Counted from the first letter of the stretch, positions 44,869 through 55,128 are shown. The stretch: DNA of 64,000 nucleotides from Rhizobium sp. BK602 (GCF_014195095.1 NZ_JACIBC010000002.1:124001-188000), one strand, 5' to 3'. Notes: generated from the sequence alone by a model not told the origin. Numbers and translations are program-made.

Positions 44869-45912
44869 TCAATCGGGTGGCGCCACGCCCGTCGAGGCGC
44901 GCACGATCAGTTCGGCCTTCCAGAGCTCCTGCCGGGGAAAGCTGTCAGTGTGCTTGATTTCGCCGATCAGCCGCTCGGCAATGCGCACGCCCGCCGCCCG
45001 CAGCGACGAGCGCGTCGTCGTCAGCGGCACTGTGAAGTTCTCCGGCTTCAAGAGCGTCAGCGCATCATCATGGGCGATCAGCGAAATATCCTCGCCGAGC
45101 TTCAGGTTGGCCTGGTTGATGGCGCGGATCGCGCCCAGCGCCAGCACCATGCTGGAGCAGAGCACCGCTGTCGGCCGCTTTTCGAACTGCAGGATGCGCT
45201 CCATGACGATGAGGCCCTGTTCGTCGGTCATCACCGTGTGGCTGACACAGGCTTCGTCCAGGGTGAGGCCGCGCTCGGCGAGCGCCGCCACGACGCCGTT
45301 TTTCCGCCGGATGGCGAAATCGAGATAGAGCGGGCCGTTGAGCAAGGCAAATCGCTTGTGACCAAGCTGCAGCAGCAGCTTCGTGGCTTCGTAGAAGGCT
45401 GCCTCGTTGTCGATGTCGAGATAGGGATAATCCGGCTCGCTGCCGAAGGAGCGTCCGTGCACCAGGAAGGGCATGGATAGCGATTTCAGCATCTCCAGGC
45501 GCGGATCGTGGCCGCGCATGTAGGAGATGAACAGGGCATCGACATTGCCGCTGGCGGCAAGCCGCTTCAAGGCGCCGGACTCGTCGTTCGGATCGGCCGG
45601 CGTGAGCACGAAATGGAAATCGTGGCGCAGGGCTTCTTCGCCGAGCCCGCTCAGGAATTCGCTGAAATGCGCATCGAAAGGATTGTTGGAGGAGGTGGGC
45701 ATGATCAGGCCGATCGAGCCGGCCTTGCCGGTCGCCAGCCGCTGTGCCGCCTTGTTGGGACGGTAACCCGTCTCCCGCACCGCCTTGAGCACGCGCTCGC
45801 GGGTCTCGCGATTGACTTCCGGATATCCATTCAGGGCACGGCTGACCGTGGTCTGCGACAGGCCCAACATTTGCGAAAGCTGCTTCAGATTCACCTGATG
45901 TCGCTCCTCCAT
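44869..45912 (-). CDS. aglR: LacI-family repressor of the alpha-glucoside operon
   Basis: 347 residues. The N-terminal HTH (LKQLSQMLGLSQTTVSRALN) is followed by the LacI hinge helix (AAQRLATGKAG), then a periplasmic-binding-protein-like sensor domain with NNPFDAHFSEFLSGLGEEAL, PYLDIDNEAAFYEATKLLLQ and a C-terminal PRQELWKAELIVRASTG. It is divergent from aglE and should bind the two palindromic operators between the genes, releasing them with an alpha-glucoside or derivative. The assignment to AglR rests on context and on the known S. meliloti order aglREFGAK. Confidence 0.92.
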   Translation of the reverse strand: MEERHQVNLKQLSQMLGLSQTTVSRALNGYPEVNRETRERVLKAVRETGYRPNKAAQRLATGKAGSIGLIMPTSSNNPFDAHFSEFLSGLGEEALRHDFHFVLTPADPNDESGALKRLAASGNVDALFISYMRGHDPRLEMLKSLSMPFLVHGRSFGSEPDYPYLDIDNEAAFYEATKLLLQLGHKRFALLNGPLYLDFAIRRKNGVVAALAERGLTLDEACVSHTVMTDEQGLIVMERILQFEKRPTAVLCSSMVLALGAIRAINQANLKLGEDISLIAHDDALTLLKPENFTVPLTTTRSSLRAAGVRIAERLIGEIKHTDSFPRQELWKAELIVRASTGVAPPD

Positions 45913-45974
45913 TTACCCGCGGCCCGGCCGGCCGCCTCGGCGCAATGGTTTCCTCCTGCCATGCAACTGACGTC

Positions 45975-45986
45975 CAAAGCGCTTTA
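45975..45986. promoter_or_regulatory. LacI-type operator 1, aglR-aglE region
   Basis: CAAAGCGCTTTA, a near-perfect 12-bp palindrome with the central CG of LacI/GalR operators. It lies 63 bases upstream of the aglR start, suggesting autoregulation. Confidence 0.75.
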
Positions 45987-46147
45987 GACTATGTAGCAGG
46001 AGACCTATGCGAGACAAGATAATTCGAGCAATTATTGCCTGTCATTTGATGCTGCATCGCGAAATTTGGCTGTATACGCCATGTATATTAGGGGGATTTG
46101 CAAATTCGCTTGACTCCGCGCCGCCTGCAATGGGATGAGTGAGTAGC

Positions 46148-46159
46148 CAAAGCGCTTTG
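46148..46159. promoter_or_regulatory. LacI-type operator 2, aglR-aglE region
   Basis: CAAAGCGCTTTG, a perfect palindrome, 69 bases upstream of the aglE start. It shares its core with operator 1, 173 bases away; paired sites permit repression by looping. The rest of the 315-base gene-free gap (45913-46227) is AT-rich with no other recognised element. Confidence 0.8.
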
Positions 46160-46227
46160 AAGAAATGAGCGCGCGACACATGGGACGTGTTCGGGCTCGG
46201 TGGGATTTGATTTGGGAGGACAATCAC

Positions 46228-47589
46228 ATGAAGAAGCTGTTTTTGATGACCGTTGCCGTCGCCGCGCTCGCGGCCGGAACGACGATGTCGGCCGACTTGA
46301 AATTCCAGCCCGGCCAGGATGCGAAATTCAACTGGAAGAGCTATGACGACTTCAAGTCCGCCCATGCGGATCTGAAGGGCGAGACGCTGACCATCTTCGG
46401 TCCGTGGCGCGGTGAGGATGAGGCGCTTTTCACCAGCGTCCTCGGCTATTTCATCGAAGCGACCGGCGTTAACGTCAAATATTCGTCCTCGGAAAATTAC
46501 GAGCAGCAGATCGTCATCGACACCCAGGCCGGTTCGCCGCCGAATGTCGCGATCCTGCCGCAGCCGGGCCTGCTCGCCAACCTCGCCAGCAAGGGCTATC
46601 TGACGCCACTCGGCGACGACCTGGCCGCCTGGGTCAAGACCAACTACGGCGCCGGCGACAGCTGGGTCGGCTACGGCACCTACAAGGGCAAGGACGGCAA
46701 GGATGCCTTCTATGCCTTCCCCTACAAGGCCGACCTGAAGTCGCTCGTCTGGTACGTGCCGGAAAATTTCGAGGAAGCCGGCTATAAGGTCCCCACGACG
46801 ATGGAGGATCTGATCAAGCTTTCCGACCAGATCGTCAAGGATGGCGGCACGCCTTGGTGCATCGGGCTGGGTTCCGGCGGCGCCACCGGCTGGCCGGCGA
46901 CCGACTGGGTCGAAGACCTGATGCTGCGCACCGTCTCGCCGCAGGATTATGACGGCTGGGTCGACAACAGCCTGAAATTCAACGATCCCAAGGTGGTCAA
47001 CGCCATCGAGGAATTCGGCAAGTTCGCCAAGAACGCCAAATATGTCAGCGGCGGTGTCGCTGCCGTCGCCTCGACCGACTTCCGCGACAGCCCGAAGGGG
47101 CTCTTCGCGGTTCCGCCGAAGTGCTACCTGCACAAGCAGGCTTCCTTCATCCCGTCCTTCTTCCCCGAGGGCACGAAGCTTGGCCAGGATGCGGACTTCT
47201 TCTACTTCCCGCCCTATGCATCGCATCCGGAACTCGGCAAGCCGGTTCTCGGCGCCGGCACGCTGGCAACGATCACCAAGGACTCGAAGGCCGCTCGCGC
47301 CTTCATCCAGTTCCTGCAGACGCCGATCGCCCAGGAAGTCTGGATGGCGCAATCCGGCTTCCTGACGCCCTACAAGGCCGTCAACAAGGATGCCTACGCC
47401 AACGACACCCTGAAGAAGGAAGGCGAAATCCTCACCACCGCCACGACCTTCCGCTTCGACGGTTCCGACCTGATGCCGGGCAAGATCGGTGCCGGCGCCT
47501 TCTGGACCGGCATGGTGGATTTCGTCGGCGGCAAGTCGGCGCAAGCCTCCGCCGACGATATCCAGAAGGCCTGGGACGCCATCAAGTAA
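46228..47589 (+). CDS. aglE: AglE, alpha-glucoside ABC transporter substrate-binding protein
   Basis: 453 residues. A signal peptide (KKLFLMTVAVAALAAGTTMS) is followed by a family-1 sugar-binding protein: LTIFGPWRGEDEALFTSVLG, PPNVAILPQPGLLANLASKG, ALPYKADLKSLVWY-like (YAFPYKADLKSLVWYVPENF) and TLATITKDSKAARAFIQFLQ. In Sinorhizobium AglE binds sucrose, maltose and trehalose. GGGAGGA is seven bases before the ATG. It is separated from aglF by 129 bases containing a stem-loop, a usual way to keep binding protein in excess. Confidence 0.95.
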   Translation: MKKLFLMTVAVAALAAGTTMSADLKFQPGQDAKFNWKSYDDFKSAHADLKGETLTIFGPWRGEDEALFTSVLGYFIEATGVNVKYSSSENYEQQIVIDTQAGSPPNVAILPQPGLLANLASKGYLTPLGDDLAAWVKTNYGAGDSWVGYGTYKGKDGKDAFYAFPYKADLKSLVWYVPENFEEAGYKVPTTMEDLIKLSDQIVKDGGTPWCIGLGSGGATGWPATDWVEDLMLRTVSPQDYDGWVDNSLKFNDPKVVNAIEEFGKFAKNAKYVSGGVAAVASTDFRDSPKGLFAVPPKCYLHKQASFIPSFFPEGTKLGQDADFFYFPPYASHPELGKPVLGAGTLATITKDSKAARAFIQFLQTPIAQEVWMAQSGFLTPYKAVNKDAYANDTLKKEGEILTTATTFRFDGSDLMPGKIGAGAFWTGMVDFVGGKSAQASADDIQKAWDAIK

Positions 47590-47605
47590 GCTGACGTGTC
47601 ACAAA

Positions 47606-47635
47606 GGACGTCGCCGCGATTTGCCGGCGACGTCC
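47606..47635 (+). other. Intercistronic stem-loop between aglE and aglF
   Basis: A perfect 11-bp stem (GGACGTCGCCG / CGGCGACGTCC) has an 8-base loop. It lacks a T run, so it probably protects the aglE message or partly attenuates transcription. Confidence 0.6.
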
Positions 47636-47718
47636 GATGATCCTGTCGCGGCCGACGCCTCAAGGAGCGGTGTCGCCGTCGGCGGGTGGCTTCGGGCAGG
47701 CAAAAACGGGAGGGAAGG

Positions 47719-48735
47719 ATGATATCGCAGATCCTGTCGGCGGTGGCCGCCATGATAGTCGGCGTTGCCGCATGCGCCGCTTATTTCTGGGTTTCCAATA
47801 AGGTGCTGGACCTCATTTTCCCGGCAAGGGAAGGGGGCGATACGCATAGGATCGCGGTCAACCTGCGCCGCCGCGGACTGATCCGTCCCTGGCTTTTCCT
47901 CGGACCGGCTCTGCTTCTGCTCGGGATCTACCTGGTCTATCCGGTGGTCGCGACCTTCATCCTCTCCTTCTACGGTCCCGACGGCGGGACCTTCGTTGGC
48001 GGCGCCAACTACGTCTGGGCCATCAACGACACGGAATTCCGTCAGTCGATCTTCAACAACATCCTCTGGCTCGCCGTTGTGCCGGCGGCCTGCACCTTCT
48101 TCGGCCTGGTCATCGCCGTCATGACGGACCGTATCTGGTGGGGCAACATCGCCAAGGCGGTCATCTTCATGCCGATGGCAATTTCCTTCGTCGGCGCCTC
48201 GGTCATCTGGAAGTTCATCTACGAATATCGCGGCGGCACCGACGCGCAGATCGGCCTTTTGAATGCGATCGTGCAGCTTTTCGGCGGCACGCCGGAAGTC
48301 TGGATCACCATTCCCTTCTGGAACAATTTCTTCCTGATGGTCATGCTGATCTGGATCCAGACCGGCTTCGCCATGGTCATCCTCTCGGCGGCGCTACGCG
48401 GCATTCCGGAAGAGACGATCGAGGCGGCTGTCATCGACGGCGCCAATGGCTGGCAGATCTTCTGGAAGATCATGGTGCCGCAGGTTTGGGGCACCATCGC
48501 CACCGTCTGGACCACCATCACCATCCTCGTGCTCAAGGTTTTCGACATCGTGCTCACCATGACCAACGGTCAGTGGAACACGATGGTTCTGGCCAATCTG
48601 ATGTTCAACTGGATGTTCCGCGGCGGCGGCGACAGCGGCCGCAGCGCCGTCATCGCGCTCATCATCATGGCGGCCGTCACGCCGATCATGATCTGGAACA
48701 TTCGTCGTGCAAACGCGGAAACGAAGGGGCGCTGA
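47719..48735 (+). CDS. aglF: AglF, alpha-glucoside ABC transporter permease
   Basis: 338 residues. An N-terminal membrane helix and a short cytoplasmic loop (INLRRRGLIRPW-like) precede six helices. The EAA loop, PEETIEAAVIDGANGWQIFW, contacts the ATPase AglK. ATG 47719 is preceded by GGGAGG. The extra N-terminal helix is seen in MalF-type permeases. aglG starts one base after its stop. Confidence 0.94.
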   Translation: MISQILSAVAAMIVGVAACAAYFWVSNKVLDLIFPAREGGDTHRIAVNLRRRGLIRPWLFLGPALLLLGIYLVYPVVATFILSFYGPDGGTFVGGANYVWAINDTEFRQSIFNNILWLAVVPAACTFFGLVIAVMTDRIWWGNIAKAVIFMPMAISFVGASVIWKFIYEYRGGTDAQIGLLNAIVQLFGGTPEVWITIPFWNNFFLMVMLIWIQTGFAMVILSAALRGIPEETIEAAVIDGANGWQIFWKIMVPQVWGTIATVWTTITILVLKVFDIVLTMTNGQWNTMVLANLMFNWMFRGGGDSGRSAVIALIIMAAVTPIMIWNIRRANAETKGR

Positions 48736-48736
48736 C

Positions 48737-49900
48737 ATGCTTGGAAATCTCGGCCGCATCGGCCCCGCCCGTCTCTTCGTCCATCTCGCGGTCCTGCTCG
48801 TCGTCATCGTCTGGCTGATCCCGACGCTCGGCATCTTCGTCACCGCGCTGCGCGACAAGGACCAGATCGTCGTCTCCGGCTGGTGGACGGCCTTCGCCGG
48901 CTCCGCCCGCACCACGGCCGTACGCCTCGCCGGCCCCGACAAGGCCGTGCAGGACGGCCCCAATTATGTGATCGCCGGCACGGTTACCCCCGAAGGCGAC
49001 AATAGCGGCGGCAGCATCCAGTCCTTCGGCCTGCGCGTGCAGGAGCCGGCCGCCTACAAGGTCGGCTCGCCCGCCGATCTCGGCAACGGCGAGACGCTCA
49101 CCGTCAATGCCGACGGCAGCTACCGCTACCAGAAGAATGCGCCCTTCGAGGCGGATGCGCGCAGCAAGCGCATCTATCTGACCATCGCTACCCCGCCGCA
49201 ATTCACCATGGAGAACTATCGCAACGTTCTGACAGGCGAGGGCATCGGCCAGTCCTTCATCAACTCGCTGACGGTAACGATCCCGGCAACGGTGATCCCG
49301 ATCCTGATTGCCGCCTTCGCGGCTTACGCACTCGCCTGGATGGAGTTTCCCGGCCGGGCGCTGCTGATCGCGCTGGTGGTCGGCCTGATTGTCGTGCCGC
49401 TGCAGATGTCGCTGATCCCGCTGCTGCGCATCTATAATGAGATCGGCCAGATGTTCGGCGTGTCCTCCAAGACCTATCCCGGCATCTGGCTGGCGCATAC
49501 CGCCTTCGGTCTGCCGCTCGCCATCTACCTCTTGCGCAACTACATTGCCGGCCTGCCCAAGGAGATCATCGAATCCGCCCGCGTCGATGGCGCCAGCGAT
49601 TTCGACATCTTCGTCAAGATCATCCTGCCGCTGTCCTTCCCGGCGCTCGCCTCCTTCGCGATCTTCCAGTTCCTCTGGGTCTGGAATGACCTGCTGATCG
49701 CCATGGTGTTCCTCGGTACCGACAAGGATCGCCTGGTCCTGACGGCGGCGCTCAACGCCCTGCTCGGCTCGCGCGGCGGCAACTGGGAAATCCTGACGGC
49801 CTCGGCCTTCGTTACCATTCTCATCCCGCTCCTCGTCTTCTTCGGTCTGCAGCGCTACCTCGTGCGCGGTCTGCTCGCCGGGTCGGTGAAGGGGGGCTGA
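48737..49900 (+). CDS. aglG: AglG, alpha-glucoside ABC transporter permease
   Basis: 387 residues, about 100 more than a standard MalG-type permease. Between the first helix (ARLFVHLAVLLVVIVWLIPT) and the second lies a predicted periplasmic insertion of roughly 120 residues (about 45-165, including DNSGGSIQSFGLRVQEPAAY). The EAA loop is KEIIESARVDGASDFDIFVK. It pairs with AglF. The start is one base after the aglF stop and AAGGGG lies seven bases upstream. Confidence 0.94.
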   Translation: MLGNLGRIGPARLFVHLAVLLVVIVWLIPTLGIFVTALRDKDQIVVSGWWTAFAGSARTTAVRLAGPDKAVQDGPNYVIAGTVTPEGDNSGGSIQSFGLRVQEPAAYKVGSPADLGNGETLTVNADGSYRYQKNAPFEADARSKRIYLTIATPPQFTMENYRNVLTGEGIGQSFINSLTVTIPATVIPILIAAFAAYALAWMEFPGRALLIALVVGLIVVPLQMSLIPLLRIYNEIGQMFGVSSKTYPGIWLAHTAFGLPLAIYLLRNYIAGLPKEIIESARVDGASDFDIFVKIILPLSFPALASFAIFQFLWVWNDLLIAMVFLGTDKDRLVLTAALNALLGSRGGNWEILTASAFVTILIPLLVFFGLQRYLVRGLLAGSVKGG

Positions 49901-49936
49901 CCACAGACTTCAGTATTCATACAGGACCCATAGAAG

Positions 49937-51589
49937 ATGAGCATTGCCTCTCAATCGATTGCGACGGTGGACAAGGACTGGTGGCGCGGCGCCGTGATCT
50001 ATCAGATCTACCCGCGCTCCTATCAGGACTCCAATGGCGACGGCATCGGCGACCTCAAGGGGATCGCCGCCCGCCTGCCGCATGTGGCCGCCCTCGGTGT
50101 CGACGCGATCTGGATCTCGCCCTTCTTCACCTCGCCGATGCGCGATTTCGGCTATGACGTCTCCGATTACGAGGATGTCGACCCGATCTTCGGCACGCTG
50201 GCCGATTTCGACGCCATGATGACGGAAGCCCACCGTCTCGGCATCAAGGTGATGATCGATCTGGTGCTGTCGCACAGTTCCGACCGCCATCCCTGGTTCG
50301 TCGAGAGCCGCTCGAGCAAGGACAATCCCAAGGCCGACTGGTATGTCTGGGCCGACGCCAAGCCGGACGGCACGCCGCCCAACAACTGGCTGTCGATCTT
50401 CGGCGGTTCGGCCTGGGCCTGGGACCCGACCCGCATGCAGTACTATCTGCACAACTTCCTGACCTCGCAGCCGGACATGAACCTGCATAATCCGCAGGTG
50501 CAGGATCGCCTTCTGAATGTCGTCCGCTTCTGGCTGGACCGCGGCGTCGACGGCTTCCGGCTCGACACCATCAATTTCTATTTCCACGACCGGGAGCTGC
50601 GCGACAATCCGGCGCTGGAGCCGGCGCGCCGCAATGCCTCCACCGCGCCGGCGGTCAATCCCTATAATTTCCAGGAGCATCTCTACGACAAGAACCGTCC
50701 GGAGAACCTGGAATTCCTGAAGCGCTTCCGCGCCGTGCTCGACGAATATCCGGCGATCGCCGCCGTCGGCGAAGTCGGCGACAGCCAGCGTGGCCTCGAG
50801 ATCGTCGGCGAATACACCTCCGGCGGCGACAAGATGCATATGTGCTACGCCTTCGAGTTCCTCGCACCCGATGCGCTGTCGCCGGATCGCGTCGAGGAAG
50901 TGATGAAGGATTTCGCCGCCGCAGCGCCGGAGGGCTGGGCTTGCTGGGCCTTCTCCAATCATGACGTGGTGCGCCATGTCAGCCGCTGGGGCAACCTCGT
51001 TGCCGACCGCGATGCCTTCGCCAAGCAATATGCGGCGCTGCTTCTGACCCTGCGCGGCTCGGTCTGCATCTATCAGGGCGAGGAACTCGGCCTCACCGAA
51101 GCCGATCTTGCCTATCAGGACCTGCAGGACCCCTACGGCATCCAGTTCTGGCCGGAATTCAAGGGCCGCGACGGCTGCCGCACGCCGATGGTCTGGGACA
51201 GTCAGGTCGCCCAGGGCGGCTTCTCGACGGTGAAGCCCTGGCTGCCGGTTCCGGTGGAGCATATCCTGCGGGCCGTCAGCGTGCAGCAGGGCGACGAGAC
51301 CTCGGTGCTGGAGCATTACCGCCGTTTCCTCGCCTTCCGCAAACAGCACCCGGCTTTCGCCAAGGGCGAGATCGCCTTCGCCGCGCCGCAGGACGACGTG
51401 CTGATCTTTACGCGCTCGTATGGTGGCGAGACCATTCTCTGCGTGTTCAACATGAGCCCGACGGAGGCCGTGGCGGCCCTGCCGGAGGGGAGCTGGCAGG
51501 CGCTCGCCGGCCATGGCTTTGCAAGCAATAACTACGGCAACAAGATCGATATTCCGGCCTGGGGCGCTTACTTCGCACGCTTGGCCTGA
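49937..51589 (+). CDS. aglA: AglA, GH13 alpha-glucosidase
   Basis: 550 residues. Regions of the GH13 barrel: VIYQIYPRSYQDSNGDGIGD, AIWISPFFTSPMRDFGYDVS, GIKVMIDLVLSHSS, GVDGFRLDTIN with the nucleophile D210, AVGEVGD with the acid/base E279, and FSNHDVVRH with D343. It has no signal peptide, so it acts in the cytoplasm on imported disaccharides, releasing glucose. It lies between the permease and ATPase genes as in S. meliloti. Confidence 0.96.
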   Translation: MSIASQSIATVDKDWWRGAVIYQIYPRSYQDSNGDGIGDLKGIAARLPHVAALGVDAIWISPFFTSPMRDFGYDVSDYEDVDPIFGTLADFDAMMTEAHRLGIKVMIDLVLSHSSDRHPWFVESRSSKDNPKADWYVWADAKPDGTPPNNWLSIFGGSAWAWDPTRMQYYLHNFLTSQPDMNLHNPQVQDRLLNVVRFWLDRGVDGFRLDTINFYFHDRELRDNPALEPARRNASTAPAVNPYNFQEHLYDKNRPENLEFLKRFRAVLDEYPAIAAVGEVGDSQRGLEIVGEYTSGGDKMHMCYAFEFLAPDALSPDRVEEVMKDFAAAAPEGWACWAFSNHDVVRHVSRWGNLVADRDAFAKQYAALLLTLRGSVCIYQGEELGLTEADLAYQDLQDPYGIQFWPEFKGRDGCRTPMVWDSQVAQGGFSTVKPWLPVPVEHILRAVSVQQGDETSVLEHYRRFLAFRKQHPAFAKGEIAFAAPQDDVLIFTRSYGGETILCVFNMSPTEAVAALPEGSWQALAGHGFASNNYGNKIDIPAWGAYFARLA

Positions 51590-51610
51590 ATGTTTGGGAG
51601 GAGAGCATAG

Positions 51611-52702
<1,092 letters not shown>

Positions 52703-52716
52703 TATTCCCAAGCTGC

Positions 52717-52773
52717 GGAAGCGCCGGTTCAAGTCCCAAAATAGAACAAAATGCAACTTGAACTAGCGCTTCC
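52717..52773. repeat. Large imperfect inverted repeat after aglK
   Basis: GGAAGCGC-cgg-TTCAAGT on the left matches ACTTGAA-cta-GCGCTTCC on the right, with a 21-base loop. No T run follows. The right arm contains TAGCGCTT, one base different from the AglR operator core, so this may be a third regulator site as well as an RNA hairpin closing the agl operon. Confidence 0.5.
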
Positions 52774-52836
52774 AAACCTTCTGTTAAAGACCCGCTGGTA
52801 GTCTTTCATCCCAGATATACTTTAGGGATTACGGCA

Positions 52837-53250
52837 ATGGCAGCTTCCGGCGCAGCGAATTCAGGCCAGCATTTTCTCAACAAGGAAGAGTCCTTCATGT
52901 ACGACCGCGAGGCGCGGTACAGGATGGAGGACACCATGAACGCCGCGCGGATCGAATATACAGAGAAGGGCGTGATGAACCTCGCGTCTCGCCGCTGCGA
53001 CATCATCCGCATCTCGCAGAGCAGCGCCATTCTGGCGATCCTCACCCAGTATAATCTGCCGAAGCAATTCTATCTGGATATCCCCGATGCGCGGCTCACC
53101 AAGATTGGCTGCGTGCTCATGAAGGTATTCTCCAACAACACGGTCGAAGTTCGCTTCCTGCGCCTGCTCACGGAAAAGGAAATGAACAAGATCTTCGTCT
53201 ACAGCACCCATCCGGCGCATCGCAACCGCGTGCTCGATATCCGGGCTTGA
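52837..53250 (+). CDS. Small PilZ-like protein, degenerate motif
   Basis: 137 residues (117 if the ATG at 52897 is used; that start has the better ribosome site, AAGGAAGAG). The middle reads GVMNLASRRCDIIRISQSSA, followed by LPKQFYLDIPDARLTKIGCV and NTVEVRFLRLL. The order of strands resembles PilZ domains, which bind cyclic di-GMP, but the second signature (D/N-x-S-x-x-G) is replaced by RISQSSA. Ligand binding is therefore doubtful. It is a stand-alone gene between the agl operon and a RIME-like repeat. Confidence 0.55.
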   Translation: MAASGAANSGQHFLNKEESFMYDREARYRMEDTMNAARIEYTEKGVMNLASRRCDIIRISQSSAILAILTQYNLPKQFYLDIPDARLTKIGCVLMKVFSNNTVEVRFLRLLTEKEMNKIFVYSTHPAHRNRVLDIRA

Positions 53251-53270
53251 TTAAGCTTCGTCGCCTGGCC

Positions 53271-53375
53271 AGTGCAATTCCAGGAAAAGTGCCCAGCGGT
53301 TTTCCGCCTGGAATGCGTAAGGAAACAAAAAGATAGAGCGTTTTCGCGATTCGAGGAAAAGCGGAAAGGCTCTAG
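53271..53375 (+). repeat. RIME-like palindromic repeat, copy 1
   Basis: About 105 bases made of two imperfect palindromes: GCAATTCCAGGAAAAGTG...GGTTTTCCGCCTGGAATGC and AGAGCGTTTTCGC...GCGGAAAGGCTCT. It matches copy 2 (55129-55232) in the same orientation over its whole length with a minority of changes. The architecture is that of the Rhizobium-specific intergenic mosaic element. Confidence 0.85.
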
Positions 53376-53403
53376 GCGCGCAGCGATTCATACGGCCGGC
53401 GGA

Positions 53404-53994
53404 TCAAATTTCCGTTCGCCATTTCCGAAGCGCGTCCTCGACATAGTCGATCAGCGGCAGCTTGCCGTCTTCCTGCAGCCACTTGTCGACCGAGAGGCGA
53501 AGCGGGCTCACGGCAATCATCGAAACCAGCCGCAGCCCGTCCCGGTCCCTGGCCGGAAACAGTTCGCAGAGCGCCTCATAGGCGACTTGCTCGAGCTGTA
53601 GATAATTGCCGCGCGTACGAGTGCGCAGGGATTCGCTTTGGCGCATGAGCCGGGCAGTCTCGAAAAGCTGAGGGGCCTGGAGACGGGCAACCAGCCCCAA
53701 GGTCGCTTGATGGATGACATCGAGCGGCCGGCCAGCCGATCTATTCTCCATGATGGATGCCCTGAGAGCCTCCATATATCCGCGCTGATGCGCCAGAAGA
53801 ATGTCGTCCTTGCTCTTGAAATAATAAAAGAACGTTCGCCGGGAGATGCCGGCCGCTGCCGCAATCTCGTCGATCGTCGTCTCTTGGTAGCCTTTGGACA
53901 GAAAGGATTTCAGCCCGGCTTCCGCTATGCGTTGAAACGTCTGTCGCCGCTTCTCTTCACGCAGGCCTGCCGGTTTGGAGGGGGCTTCATGCAT
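53404..53994 (-). CDS. TetR-family transcriptional regulator
   Basis: 196 residues from the ATG at 53994. The N-terminal HTH (TIDEIAAAAGISRRTFFYYF) follows a KGYQETT turn, as in TetR/AcrR repressors; the C-terminal ligand domain is helical. It is divergent from a lipoprotein gene, with a perfect 15-bp palindrome between them, so it probably represses both itself and its neighbour. The effector is unknown. The coding end lies 28 bases from RIME-like copy 1. Confidence 0.93.
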   Translation of the reverse strand: MHEAPSKPAGLREEKRRQTFQRIAEAGLKSFLSKGYQETTIDEIAAAAGISRRTFFYYFKSKDDILLAHQRGYMEALRASIMENRSAGRPLDVIHQATLGLVARLQAPQLFETARLMRQSESLRTRTRGNYLQLEQVAYEALCELFPARDRDGLRLVSMIAVSPLRLSVDKWLQEDGKLPLIDYVEDALRKWRTEI

Positions 53995-54135
53995 GCGGTC
54001 ATTCTCGCACGAGTCGCAGCGCGGCACAAATCGCGGTTACGGCGTCGGGCGGTGGATCGCCGGATCTTGTTCGGGTGTCTCTTCCTGAAATTCCTTTCAT
54101 CGTTCGCCGGTCGCCGTAAAGTTGCCAAGATTATT

Positions 54136-54150
54136 TTACACTCAGTGTAA
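54136..54150. promoter_or_regulatory. TetR-type operator between tetR and the DUF3313-like gene
   Basis: TTACACT-C-AGTGTAA is a perfect palindrome of seven bases each side, in an AT-rich stretch 51 bases before the lipoprotein gene and 141 bases before tetR. The TTACACT half is typical of TetR-family sites. Confidence 0.75.
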
Positions 54151-54200
54151 TAATTAATGTTCGTCCAATCACCCAAAAGGCCTAGGAGAGCCGGCACGCC

Positions 54201-55109
54201 ATGCCAGACAGCCCGATTGCAAACCTTGATGTTTCTGCAGTGCATGATGTCATCTCGCCCGAACCGGTTCCGGCCGGCCGGTTCGATCTCTGGCCGGCGC
54301 TGGTCGCTGCCTTGAGCCTGCTGATGTCCGGCTGCGCGGCAGCACCTCTGGATCGCGCCGGATCGTTGCGATCCTACGATGGGCTGACGCAATCGAACGG
54401 ACTGGCCGCCCGCTCGCTTCTGAAGGTGAGCAAGGACGATGTTCTTGCGGCAAAGACCGTGAAGATCGTGCCGACCGCCTTTTCGCTGCGGGCCGAAAGT
54501 GCCGCTTTCACGCCCGCCCAGCGAAACCTCGTCACCAATGCCGTGGATAGGACGCTATGCTCGGGCTTGAGCGAACGCTTCGTCGTTGTGGGCTTGTCGG
54601 AGCCGGCGGACCTGACCGTTCGCGCCGTGGTCACCCAGGTCAAGGCGACGAATCCGACAGCCGTCGGTGCGTCGAAAGTCGCCTCGGTGGCCAAAAGCGT
54701 GCTGCTGCCGGGCGTGCCCGTTCCCGTTCCACGCATTCCGGTCGGCATGGGCAGCCTGTCGCTCGAGGCCGAGGCGATCGACCGTCAGGGCGCGCAGAAG
54801 GCAGTGATGATCTGGGGACGCGGCGCCAACGCGTTTTTCGATTCGGGAACCGTCGCCAAGGAGGGCGACGCCTATAGTCTCGCCGCGAAATTCGGCGGCG
54901 ATTTCAGCAAGCTGTTGGTCAAGGGCAGGACGCCGTTCGGCACCGTGCCGTTCCCATCCGGGGCGAAGCTCGCCGGCATGGTCGGGCGCGGCCCGAAATA
55001 CGAGGCGTGCAAGGTGTTCGGAAAATCGCCGGGCGTTGCCGGCTTTATCGGCGAGCGCATCGGGCTGCCGCCAAAATGGACCGATAAACCCGCCCCCGAT
55101 GCTTCGTGA
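54201..55109 (+). CDS. DUF3313-like lipoprotein
   Basis: 302 residues. A hydrophobic stretch with lipobox (LWPALVAALSLLMSGCAAAP) puts the acylated cysteine near residue 44, an unusually long region before the signal core, so the true start may be later, though no better in-frame start codon is evident. The mature domain (SNGLAARSLLKVSKDDVLAA; ADLTVRAVVTQVKATNPTAV; GMGSLSLEAEAIDRQGAQKA) fits the DUF3313 family of exported proteins of unknown role. It is divergent from tetR and likely repressed by it. Confidence 0.7.
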   Translation: MPDSPIANLDVSAVHDVISPEPVPAGRFDLWPALVAALSLLMSGCAAAPLDRAGSLRSYDGLTQSNGLAARSLLKVSKDDVLAAKTVKIVPTAFSLRAESAAFTPAQRNLVTNAVDRTLCSGLSERFVVVGLSEPADLTVRAVVTQVKATNPTAVGASKVASVAKSVLLPGVPVPVPRIPVGMGSLSLEAEAIDRQGAQKAVMIWGRGANAFFDSGTVAKEGDAYSLAAKFGGDFSKLLVKGRTPFGTVPFPSGAKLAGMVGRGPKYEACKVFGKSPGVAGFIGERIGLPPKWTDKPAPDAS

Positions 55110-55128
55110 GCGGGTCTTGATGTCTTTT

